5,210 bases of DNA from Candidatus Sumerlaeota bacterium (lineage in GTDB: Bacteria; Sumerlaeota; Sumerlaeia; JADFCT01). The notes below the pieces were generated by a model, which was given only the letters and a program-made list of their open reading frames with translations, was not told the origin of the DNA and ran no database searches. The stretch lies in NCBI GenBank assembly GCA_026398575.1, contig JAPLSP010000430.1, positions 1 to 5,210 on the forward strand. Reading direction: 5' to 3'. This document shows, piece after piece, positions 1-5,210 of this stretch. The translations under genes and the position numbers were made by a program. How positions within the stretch are numbered: position 1 is the first letter of the stretch; every line of letters begins with the position of its first letter.

Positions 1-408
1 GTCTTGCCAGACTACCATCGAGTCATCCCTGTTCGTTCATTACCGCGTCATCCACGCGCCGCAGGATGTTTTCGCCTTGCCTTCGCTGCCTGTGCCGAAC
101 AGAATTTTATGTGCCCATTTTGCGCGGCTAAAGGCATACCAGGATTCCTTTCATCATTTGGGAAAGAGGCGTTGCGTCAATCTTTTCTCCGGTTCGCCCA
201 GCAGCCGGAATTCACGCCGCAGTTCCTTCTGGAGCTCGCCTTCGATTTCGGGGACGTGTTATTTAACTCTTCTCTCACAGGCATTTCTTGACAAGGATGC
301 AAGGCGGCACAAAAACAGACCACGTGGAATACCCGTTGACACCTTCAAGCGCAAGGTTATATACATAAGACCAGCGACCAGTGCGGCCGGCCCTACGCCG
401 ACCCGGAT
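1..408. other. Intergenic stretch without an intact gene
   Basis: No frame on either strand gives a recognisable complete protein here. The only protein-like reading is a short minus-strand frame (154-258, listed separately). A plus-strand frame from a TTG at position 4 stays open to 291, but its translation is cysteine- and phenylalanine-rich with no domain I recognise, and it lies antisense to that better minus-strand frame. Part of 259-375 is AT-richer than the flanks. A GGCCGGCC palindrome lies at 385-392, just downstream of the DUF3800 stop, without a T-run, so I do not call it a terminator. I see no tRNA or repeat array. Confidence 0.5.
154..258 (-). pseudogene. Possible short coding remnant, charged helical segment
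   Basis: Between two stops (TAA at 259-261 and TGA at 154-156, minus strand) lies a 34-codon frame with no start codon. It contains GELQKELRREFRLLG and ends in RLTQRLFPK, a charged heptad-like pattern typical of a real helix or coiled-coil and unlike the antisense or third-frame translations. Just upstream, in another frame, an ATG at about 288 opens with MPVREELNN, so one frameshift near 256-262 would join the two into a protein start of about 45 residues. I do not recognise a family. It may be the end of a truncated gene or chance; neighbouring DNA has no supporting domain. Confidence 0.25.
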
Positions 409-1194
409 TTATTCCCTGGCCGCTCCTTTTTTTTGTTGCTGTTCGACAAGCCATTGCAGCGTGTCTTGAAGGGCTTCATTTCCTCGATAAGCTATCGGCT
501 CAATCAGATCTATACCGCCTTGGTCAATCGGCTTGACCGGTATTCCTCCTCTGGCTTCCTCCTTCTTTCGAGCGCTATAGGCGCAGAGATCGCAGAGCTG
601 AAGCACAAGGCTCTTTGCTGAATCAATGAAAAATCCTTTTTCAATGATCCGGCTAAGTTTGAGGCTGCCTTCCGCGCCGCGAAGCAGATAGATCGTCTTT
701 TCGACATCGGAGATGATTTCACGATTTTCGTCTGCGATGAAGATGCCCAAGGGCTTCTCCGGCAGCGAACTCAAGTATTCATCCACCACGCGCGCCACGA
801 GCGGGAATGCGGCCACGTGCGGATTGATGAATACTCCGCCTCCGAATGTGTCACGCGTCCAATTGAGAAAGCGTTTCTTGGCAATAGCGCGATAGATGAA
901 TTTAAGGTCATGCTTATGAGCCAGCTGGAGGCATTCATCGCGAAACGCCAGTCGCTGGGTCACGGTAAATTGATGGAAGTATCCATCGCCATTCCGAATG
1001 GCCGTGGCATGAATTTCGAAATTCGAAGGTCTGGGCGGAGGACAATGCTTTTCGACCGCCTTGATCAGATCGCTCTCAAGAGAATTCCAGACGGACTCAG
1101 GAACAATAAGAGCCGCCAGAACAAAAATAGGTTGGGCGGGGTCTGTCAGGTTGAGTCCTGTTTGCCCCGATTCATCCATATAGATCAAGTGCAT
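409..1194 (-). CDS. DUF3800 family protein
   Basis: A 261-residue protein with the signature layout of the DUF3800 family: an N-terminal strand ending in MDESG (residues 6-10), a FEIHA segment (59-63), an IADEN segment (153-157) and a C-terminal DSAKSLVLQLCDLCAY block (191-206) matching the family's LQLADLVAY consensus. The conserved acidic residues D7, E8, D155, D191 and D202 would suit a metal site, so a nuclease-like role is often suspected, but no biochemical function is established to my knowledge. It has no signal peptide or membrane segment and is probably cytoplasmic. The ATG is preceded on the minus strand by AAAGGGGG six bases upstream, a strong ribosome binding site. Length fits the family, so it seems intact. 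It reads in the same direction as the glycosidases but is separated from them by decayed DNA, and in the stretches I counted is AT-richer, consistent with a separate origin. Such genes often occur in mobile or defence-associated regions. Confidence 0.85.
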   Translation of the reverse strand: MHLIYMDESGQTGLNLTDPAQPIFVLAALIVPESVWNSLESDLIKAVEKHCPPPRPSNFEIHATAIRNGDGYFHQFTVTQRLAFRDECLQLAHKHDLKFIYRAIAKKRFLNWTRDTFGGGVFINPHVAAFPLVARVVDEYLSSLPEKPLGIFIADENREIISDVEKTIYLLRGAEGSLKLSRIIEKGFFIDSAKSLVLQLCDLCAYSARKKEEARGGIPVKPIDQGGIDLIEPIAYRGNEALQDTLQWLVEQQQKKGAARE

Positions 1195-1239
1195 GAATCG
1201 CCCCCTTTATCTCGCGAGACACCCCATCGAGCAGATGAT

Positions 1240-1311
1240 GCCCGGTTCGCGATTGCGCAGATTGTGGCTTTCATCAATGGCGGCCAGCTGGTAGCGGCGT
1301 TTGCGTGGAAT
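1240..1311 (-). pseudogene. Relic of a DExH helicase, motif II segment
   Basis: On the minus strand this stretch reads IPRKRRYQLAAIDESHNLRN followed by REPG. The hydrophobic strand plus IDESH is a helicase motif II (Walker B, DExH box), and the following NLRNRE is the extension seen in SNF2-like and related superfamily 2 helicases (family knowledge). Nothing else of a helicase surrounds it: upstream the frame runs through a GC-rich hairpin, and downstream it reaches a stop at 1207-1209, just before the DUF3800 start. With no motif I, no C-terminal motifs and no start codon, it cannot be functional. I read it as a small surviving piece of a deleted helicase gene. The short length is the main doubt, although the match is unusually specific. 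Confidence 0.55.
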
Positions 1312-1325
1312 ATTTCCTTTTTGTT

Positions 1326-1360
1326 GAGAAAGAGCGGCCCGGCGCATGGGGCCGGGCCGC
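1326..1360 (-). terminator. Rho-independent terminator-like hairpin
   Basis: GCGGCCCGGC (1334-1343) and GCCGGGCCGC (1351-1360) form a perfect 10-bp, nearly all-GC stem with a 7-base loop. Read on the minus strand, the stem is followed directly by TCTTTCTC, a moderate T-rich tract. It lies about 107 bases past the stop of the truncated domain gene at 1468 and upstream of DUF3800, so it would end transcription arriving from the right and insulate DUF3800. The T-run is interrupted, so efficiency is uncertain. Confidence 0.5.
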
Positions 1361-1417
1361 ATGAGTTGTTGCGAAGACTACATCGCTTCATGGCACTGCG
1401 CAAGCTGCAACATTCGC

Positions 1418-1467
1418 AGGGACGCCTTGTTGCCGGACGCGGCGTCTCTGCCGGCGATGGCGCCGGC
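1418..1467. repeat. Two tandem GC-rich hairpins after the remnant stop
   Basis: GCCGGCG (1450-1456) pairs with CGCCGGC (1461-1467) across a 4-base loop, directly abutting the stop codon of the truncated minus-strand frame. Next to it, 1418-1426 pairs with 1441-1449 around GACGCC/GGCGTC with one G-T pair and a 14-base loop. Neither is followed by a T-run, so they look like mRNA 3'-end stabilisers or small palindromic repeats rather than terminators. Confidence 0.4.
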
Positions 1468-1653
1468 TCAGCCGCCGATGGTGGCGCTGACGGTTTCGCT
1501 CCAGGGGCCTTTGTCGCCCCCGGTGGTGGCCCAGCGCAGCATGTAGTGGGCGGTTTTGTTCGCGTCGGCGCCGTCATAGACTGCGACATAGGGCGTGGCG
1601 GTATCGAGGGCAAGGAAGTTGTATTGGCTGGCGTCGGCCGGGACGCCATTTTT
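1468..1653 (-). pseudogene. Truncated C-terminal fibronectin-like domain of a hypothetical protein
   Basis: A 61-codon minus-strand frame with no start codon reads through PYVAVYDGADANKTAHYMLR and then WATTGGDKGPWSETVSATIGG to a TGA. The pattern of a beta strand, K-T-x-H-Y-x-x-R-W, a short turn, then GPWSE and a hydrophobic tail is the C-terminal Ig/FN3-like strand pair common at the end of roughly 200-residue hypothetical proteins in Verrucomicrobiota and other environmental bacteria (from memory of the family). The normal helical N-terminal part is missing: the frame meets TGA at 1654-1656 and, 12 bp further, a palindromic repeat element begins. A run of six A (minus strand) sits at the break, and with one A fewer the frame would continue as ESGVKNGVPAD. 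The remnant keeps its hairpins downstream. No function is known for the domain; it is very likely a dead fragment. Confidence 0.7.
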
Positions 1654-1667
1654 TCACGCCGCTCTCG

Positions 1668-1801
1668 AATTGGCCACACACCGCGCGGCCAATTGGAAGG
1701 TTCTTGGACGGGACCTTACAGCCTTCGATTCTTTACGCGGCGCGTAAAGAATGTCAGCACAGATCATCGACGAGGATTCTTTACGCGCTGCGTGGCCAAT
1801 T
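1668..1801. mobile_element. Small palindromic element with inverted ends (REPIN/MITE-like)
   Basis: The ends are inverted copies: AATTGGCCACACACCGCG (1668-1685) against the reverse complement of 1784-1801, AATTGGCCACGCAGCGCG, 16 of 18 identical. A third copy of the GGCCAATT core lies at 1687-1694, itself forming an inverted repeat with 1668-1675. Inside, ATTCTTTACGCG (1728-1739) and CGCGTAAAGAAT (1741-1752) make a perfect 12-bp palindrome around one G, and the same 12-mer recurs directly at 1776-1787, 48 bp downstream of the first copy. No protein is encoded. This nested symmetry in an intergenic gap resembles REP doublets or short non-autonomous elements moved by an enzyme encoded elsewhere. 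It lies 37 bp past the fucosidase stop, so its transcript could also act as a 3' hairpin for that gene. Confidence 0.6.
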
Positions 1802-1838
1802 TCCTTCGAACTGAGTGTCGCAGTTTGAATTGAGCCGG

Positions 1839-3353
1839 CTAAAATGGACACTTGCGGGCGATCTTGAAGACGAAGGCGTGTTCGCAGGGCTTGGTCTTTG
1901 GGGTTTCAATGCTCAGGCCTTCCTTTGTCATCGTCCACTTCAGCTCCTTGCCATCGCCCAGCATAGTAATGGAGACGATTTCCGACGGATAAATTCCGGG
2001 CCAGTTATATTTCGGCGCGAAACTCTTGATGAGGACTTTTTCGCCCGGCCATGCCAGGACGGTGGCATACAAGGCGGCGCCATTAACCGTGAACCGGATG
2101 TCCTGCGCGATGTAACGGAGTTCGTTGTTCTCGTTGAAATTCTTTCCCTTTTTTTCTTTGGTCTTGGTCGTGAGCTGAGTCGGGCCTTCGCCGGCAAGGC
2201 GCCACGGCGTCGTGCCATAGATCGCTTCGCCGTTGATCTTGAGCCATGCGCCCATACCCAACAGTAAAGCCTTGGCCTCGTCGGGGATGGTTCCGTCAGG
2301 CTTGGGGCCGACATTGAGAAGCAGATAGCCGTTCTTGCTCACGCGATCCACCAGATTGACGATGAGATTTTCCAGCGTCTTGAAGCCCTGGCCTTTGACG
2401 TATCCCCAGGCGCTCCCGTTATCCACGGTCGTATCGGTTATCCAGTCATAGTAGGTCAGGTCCGTTTCCTGTCCCAACTCCAAGTCAAGGAGTCCGGCGC
2501 CCGGCGGCAGGTCGTGGAATTTGTAACTGACAACCACCTCCTTGCACCGCACCGCCGCCTGGTTGTAGTAATACGCCAGCGCGTCTTGCTGGTAGCTGTC
2601 GGTGATCTGCTTCAGCCCATAGTCGAACCATAAGAAATCCGGGTCATACTTATCAATGACCTCGATGATCCTGCCTTTCCAGTCGTCGAGAAACGCTTTG
2701 TCGGGCGAGGCGCCCTTTTCATGGATGGGGCCGTAGAGTCCCGAATAGCGCGGATCGCCGCAGTCGTAGCGCTTGTCCCAGGTGGGGAAATAGAACCAGC
2801 TCTCGGCATGATGAAAGGCGGTGACGAATTTCATATCGCGTTTCTTGATCGCCTTGGCGAGTTCGCCCACCACGTCCCGCTTGGGTCCCATTTTGGCCGC
2901 GTTCCATTCCGAGTACTTGGTGTCCCACATCGCGAATCCATCGTGATGCTCCGCCACCGGTCCGGCAAAACGCGCGCCCGCTTTCTGGAATAGCTCGGCC
3001 CACTCATCGGCGTTGAACTTCTCGCCGGAGAACATGGGGATGAAATCCTTGTAGCCGAATTTTTCGAGCGGGCCGTATGTGGCCTCGTGGAATTTTCGTT
3101 CCGGCCCGTTGGCGTTCGAGTAGAGGCGGTTGGCAAACCAGGTTCCGTTCGGACCTTGGGCTGGAACGGAATACACGCCCCAGTGAGTATAGATGCCGAA
3201 CTTGCCGTCCCGGAGCCATTGCGGCGTGCGCCAGTTCTTCAGGGAATTCCACGTGGGCTGATAGGGTTGGTCGGGGGCAGCGGCTCCGCCGGCGCCGGCG
3301 CTTTCGGCGAACATCGTGAGGCCGGCCAGGGTCAGCAATGTAGCTCGATTCAT
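1839..3353 (-). CDS. Secreted alpha-L-fucosidase, glycoside hydrolase family 29
   Basis: This 504-residue protein should hydrolyse terminal alpha-L-fucose from glycans by a retaining mechanism, outside the cytoplasm. Residues 1-21 form a signal peptide (hydrophobic 5-16, likely cut after AGA). The (beta/alpha)8 catalytic domain, about 33-385, shows the family landmarks in order: KFGIYTHWGVYSVPA (51-65), AEHHDGFAMWDTKYSEWN (134-151), GPKRDVVGEL (156-165), DFLWFDYG (239-246, with D244 as expected nucleophile), GQETDLT (294-300), AWGYVKG (315-321) and SKNGYLLLNVGPKPDGTIP (339-357). The acid/base is less certain in this family; E296 or E292 are candidates. A C-terminal beta domain (about 386-504) contains the usual RFTVNGAALYATVLAWPGE segment (420-438), preceded by a lysine-rich linker. 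Length is normal for bacterial GH29. The ATG is supported by AGGAG seven bases upstream (3361-3365). It follows the propeller gene in the same direction after a 222-bp gap, so it may be a weakly coupled third gene of the operon or separately expressed. Confidence 0.95.
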   Translation of the reverse strand: MNRATLLTLAGLTMFAESAGAGGAAAPDQPYQPTWNSLKNWRTPQWLRDGKFGIYTHWGVYSVPAQGPNGTWFANRLYSNANGPERKFHEATYGPLEKFGYKDFIPMFSGEKFNADEWAELFQKAGARFAGPVAEHHDGFAMWDTKYSEWNAAKMGPKRDVVGELAKAIKKRDMKFVTAFHHAESWFYFPTWDKRYDCGDPRYSGLYGPIHEKGASPDKAFLDDWKGRIIEVIDKYDPDFLWFDYGLKQITDSYQQDALAYYYNQAAVRCKEVVVSYKFHDLPPGAGLLDLELGQETDLTYYDWITDTTVDNGSAWGYVKGQGFKTLENLIVNLVDRVSKNGYLLLNVGPKPDGTIPDEAKALLLGMGAWLKINGEAIYGTTPWRLAGEGPTQLTTKTKEKKGKNFNENNELRYIAQDIRFTVNGAALYATVLAWPGEKVLIKSFAPKYNWPGIYPSEIVSITMLGDGKELKWTMTKEGLSIETPKTKPCEHAFVFKIARKCPF

Positions 3354-3407
3354 TTGATTTCTCCTGTTATTGAACTTTTGTATAATTTTTGCCGTACAAC
3401 AATGAAA

Positions 3408-3482
3408 TCACCACAGAGACACCGAGGCACAGAGAAAAGCAATTTCTGTGCATTTCTCTGTGCCTCGGTGTCTCTGTGGTGA
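3408..3482. repeat. Long perfect inverted repeat (CACAGAG/CCGAGGCACAGAG type)
   Basis: The arms at 3408-3437 and 3453-3482 are perfect 30-bp reverse complements. After one mismatch (3438/3452) three more pairs form (3439-3441 with 3449-3451), leaving a 7-base loop. Each arm contains short CAGAG reiterations around a central ACCGAGGCAC. Similar CACAGAGACACAGAG hairpins are scattered through intergenic regions of several environmental phyla (from memory). It is bordered by the downstream end of the propeller gene (about 94 bp after its stop) and the fucosidase leader (54 bp before its ATG). Read on the minus strand it is not followed by a clean T-run, so it could be a processing or stabilising stem, a weak bidirectional terminator, or a mobile palindrome. 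The rest of the 3354-3575 gap holds the fucosidase ribosome binding site and otherwise nothing I recognise. Confidence 0.9.
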
Positions 3483-3575
3483 CTCCATTAAAATCGGCTA
3501 AAGCATTGCGAGATTTCATTTTGGTTTTTGTTCTTCTCCAGTGGTTGAAGCCTTGTCTGAAGACGCAGGCGCAGA

Positions 3576-4685
3576 CTAAGGTTGAAGGGGCTTGCTCGTG
3601 ATCAGGCCGATGCCGCGTCCGCCGGTCGGGCCGGGCTTGCCGGGCACGGCGTTGTAGAACATGTAGAAGGTCTCGTTCTGCGGGTTATACACCAGCGAAA
3701 TCTTGTGGGCGTACTGCTTGTCGAGGCCGCCCGGGTGTCCGCCGGCCTTGTAGAGCGGTTCGGGATGCGCCGTCCAGTGCATGAGATCGCGCGAGAACGC
3801 GACCATGATGTGCGCGCCTCCTCGGCCGACGCCGAAGTAAAACATGGCCCAGTGGTCGCCGTCGCGGAAGACTTTCGCGTCGGAACAGAACCTCTCGTCG
3901 TAGCCTCCCGGGCGATTGCGCACGACCGGATTCGCGGGGTAGCGCATCCAGTTCAACAGGTCGGTCGAAAACGCCACGCCGGTTTGCTCGACGTGGCCAT
4001 TGGCGGCGTTGTAGAAATCGAAGAACCGGCCTTGATGCTCGACGAGCCACGGTTGATAAATGCAGTCCTTCTCCCACGCGCCGCAGTCGGGATCGCGCAC
4101 GGAGAGGATTGGCGCGTCCTTGGCGCGGCGCCAGCGCAGGCCGTCGTCACTGCACGCGACACCTTCGTAGCCGGGGCGCAGTTCGTATCCGCCCTGACGC
4201 GGATACGCGCCGTACAACGTCCAAAACTTTCCGTCGCGCTTCTTCAACACGCGCGGCGCCTTGATGTCATAAGACTCATACAGGAACGCGCCGATGACGC
4301 AGCCGCCGTGGTCGAATTCATCCTTCGGCCCGAAGCCCATCGCAAGCCGGTAGTTACCCCAATGAATCAAGTCGCTGCTTTCGGCCACGTAGGATTGATA
4401 GCCGCTTCCGTCGAATGTCACGAAGCTCATGTAGAACTTGGAGTCGCCGGGAATCTGGTAAACGGTCGGCACATCGGTTCCAAGGATATTCGTGGCGCCC
4501 GCAATCACCGGCACAGAGGGAACCACATGCTCCGGCCAGTAATGCCAGCCGCGATACGGCGCGGCCCATTGGCTCAGTGTGGCGGAATCAATCGAGTCGG
4601 ACGGGACGGCGCCGGAAGCAGCCAGCGGGACAAGCGGCGCTGCCATCAGCATGATGCCGAGGCTCATCATCACATTCTTATTCAC
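3576..4685 (-). CDS. Secreted five-bladed beta-propeller, GH43/GH32-like glycosidase
   Basis: A 369-residue exported protein with signal peptide at about 1-26 (hydrophobic 9-23, likely cut after ASGA). The mature part shows five repeats of the propeller pattern of furanosidase-fold enzymes (GH32/43/62/68/117/130 relatives), where an aromatic strand is followed by a substrate-facing strand and a D-x-x-x-W turn: KFYMSFVTFDG...SSDLIHW (83-109), KFWTLYGAY...SDDGLRW (153-185), RFFDFYNAANG...STDLLNW (220-246), HWAMFYFGVG...SRDLMHW (278-304) and TFYMFYNAVPG (339-349). Acidic candidates for catalysis lie at GTDVPTV (D71), DPDCGAWEKD (198-207) and FCSDAKVF (D269), but I cannot assign the trio or the exact family, so the substrate (perhaps an arabinoside, xyloside or related sugar) is open. 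Translation begins at GTG with GGAAGGA nine bases upstream. The gene lies 31 bp after the DUF1080 stop, implying co-transcription, and precedes the fucosidase, suggesting joint breakdown of a fucosylated polysaccharide. Confidence 0.8.
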   Translation of the reverse strand: MNKNVMMSLGIMLMAAPLVPLAASGAVPSDSIDSATLSQWAAPYRGWHYWPEHVVPSVPVIAGATNILGTDVPTVYQIPGDSKFYMSFVTFDGSGYQSYVAESSDLIHWGNYRLAMGFGPKDEFDHGGCVIGAFLYESYDIKAPRVLKKRDGKFWTLYGAYPRQGGYELRPGYEGVACSDDGLRWRRAKDAPILSVRDPDCGAWEKDCIYQPWLVEHQGRFFDFYNAANGHVEQTGVAFSTDLLNWMRYPANPVVRNRPGGYDERFCSDAKVFRDGDHWAMFYFGVGRGGAHIMVAFSRDLMHWTAHPEPLYKAGGHPGGLDKQYAHKISLVYNPQNETFYMFYNAVPGKPGPTGGRGIGLITSKPLQP

Positions 4686-4701
4686 TTGTTGTCGTCCTTC
4701 C
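4683..4701 (-). promoter_or_regulatory. Ribosome binding site deciding a GTG start
   Basis: On the minus strand GGAAGGA (4695-4701) stands nine bases before GTG (4683-4685). The next candidates, two ATG codons five and six codons further in, are too far from this sequence and would shorten the charged N-terminus of the signal peptide. GTG is therefore the better start. The site sits in the 31-bp gap to the preceding gene, fitting operonic translation. Confidence 0.75.
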
Positions 4702-4716
4702 TGCGGCGATTGAGCT

Positions 4717-5210
4717 TCATTGCGCGGCGGCGCCTTTCATCTTGCGCAGCCAGATGTTGCGATAGCGGATGGGATTGTTGTGATCCTGCAATCCCAGCGC
4801 GCCTTCGGTCGCGCCGCCGCCAAGGTCAACGCGATCCTGCACGAGGACGCCGTTGTGAACGACCGTGAGGCGGCAGGGGCTGACGAGCTTGCGCTGCGCG
4901 TCGTAGCGCGGCTGTTCGAGTGTGATGTCGTAGCTTTGCCATTGGCCGGGCTTGCGGCAGGCGTTCACAAGCGGCGGATACATCCCATAGATCGCGGCGG
5001 CCTGGCCATCGGCATAAGTTTCGTTCTGATATGAATCGAGCACCTGCAATTCCTGATGTCCCGGGAGGAAGACACCGCTGTTGCCGCGGCCCTGGCCTTT
5101 CGCCGCGGGATTGACCTTTGCCGGCGTCGCCCATTCGATATGAATCTGGCAGTCGCCGAATTTCTCCTTCGTGTAGATACTGCCGCTCTTCGACGTGACT
5201 TCCGCATAGC
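4717..5210 (-). CDS. DUF1080 / 3-keto-disaccharide hydrolase domain protein (5' end outside window)
   Basis: The last 163 residues of a 3-keto-disaccharide hydrolase (DUF1080, Pfam PF06439) protein; the frame is open through the window edge, so the start lies beyond 5210. In order it shows SGSIYTKEKFGDCQIHIEWA, GQGRGNSGVFLPG followed by ELQVLDSYQNETYADGQ, AIYGMYPPLVNACRKPGQWQ, a VHNGVLVQD strand and the near-diagnostic terminal GLQDHNNPIRYRNIWLRKM. These are the core strands of the concanavalin-like jelly-roll of this family. Members are usually exported and occur with oxidoreductases or glycosidases in sugar degradation; some hydrolyse 3-keto-glycosides (family knowledge). A TTG inside the frame at 5047-5049 is not a plausible start because homology continues well upstream of it. 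About 30-60 residues plus any signal peptide are missing from view. It is the first visible gene of the leftward cluster, 31 bp before the propeller gene. Confidence 0.93.
   Translation of the reverse strand, partial: YAEVTSKSGSIYTKEKFGDCQIHIEWATPAKVNPAAKGQGRGNSGVFLPGHQELQVLDSYQNETYADGQAAAIYGMYPPLVNACRKPGQWQSYDITLEQPRYDAQRKLVSPCRLTVVHNGVLVQDRVDLGGGATEGALGLQDHNNPIRYRNIWLRKMKGAAAQ

Noticed and set aside
1185..1679. 164-codon minus-strand frame rich in P, A, T and S
   Set aside because: It is out of frame with both the domain remnant and the helicase relic, which explain the same DNA better, and it overlaps the DUF3800 start.
817..1833. 338-codon open frame on the plus strand
   Set aside because: It runs antisense through the start of DUF3800, the helicase relic, the domain remnant and the palindromic element; the glycine/alanine-rich translation has no recognisable domain.
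3381..3386. Perfect TATAAT on the plus strand
   Set aside because: No -35 box at the right distance and no plus-strand gene follows; the minus strand at this place gives only a poor promoter match for the fucosidase.
3408..3482. CRISPR-like repeat
   Set aside because: Only two copies exist, they are inverted rather than direct, and the interval is a 15-base loop instead of spacers.
3582..4868. 428-codon open frame on the plus strand
   Set aside because: It lies antisense to the propeller and DUF1080 genes, whose minus-strand translations carry clear family motifs. Its composition (alanine, valine, arginine, histidine) is typical of an antisense shadow in GC-rich DNA.
5047..5049. TTG as start of the DUF1080 protein
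   Set aside because: Family-specific sequence (TKEKFGD, GRGNSGVF) continues in frame upstream to the window edge, so the true start is outside.

Overview
The window reads almost entirely on the minus strand and looks like a chromosomal piece of a GC-rich environmental bacterium, most likely Verrucomicrobiota, with Planctomycetota or a related polysaccharide degrader as the alternative. This rests on three things: a secreted 3-keto-disaccharide hydrolase (DUF1080), a five-bladed propeller glycosidase-like protein and a GH29 fucosidase side by side; clear Shine-Dalgarno sequences; and an intergenic hairpin built from the ACCGAGGCACAGAG-type repeat often seen in such genomes. The assignment is inference; no rRNA or other taxonomic marker is present.

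Right part (about 1839-5210): a carbohydrate-degradation cluster transcribed leftwards. In reading order it holds the 3' two-thirds or so of a DUF1080 gene (cut by the window edge), 31 bp later a GTG-started secreted beta-propeller protein of the GH43/GH32-like fold, and, after a 222-bp gap, a secreted GH29 alpha-L-fucosidase. The first two look co-transcribed. The third has its own strong ribosome binding site and is separated from them by a 30-bp perfect inverted repeat, a likely transcript-end or mRNA-processing structure. The two proteins with visible N-termini carry signal peptides, so they should act outside the cytoplasm on fucose-containing glycans.

Middle part (about 1195-1838): no intact gene, but not empty. 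From right to left it holds a 134-bp palindromic element with imperfect 18-bp inverted ends, the decapitated C-terminal domain of a protein ending in a W-x-x-GPWSE-type strand, a run of hairpins ending in a terminator-like one, and a roughly 25-residue relic of a DExH helicase motif II (IDESHNLRN). This looks like a graveyard of genes scrambled by small repeats and deletions.

Left part (1-1194): an intact DUF3800 gene, visibly AT-richer than the glycosidase genes in the stretches I counted, followed by about 400 bp in which I see only a short minus-strand open frame that may be another gene remnant. DUF3800 plus a helicase relic suggests a decayed mobile or defence island beside the sugar-degradation operon. 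I see no tRNA, rRNA, CRISPR array or intact transposase.
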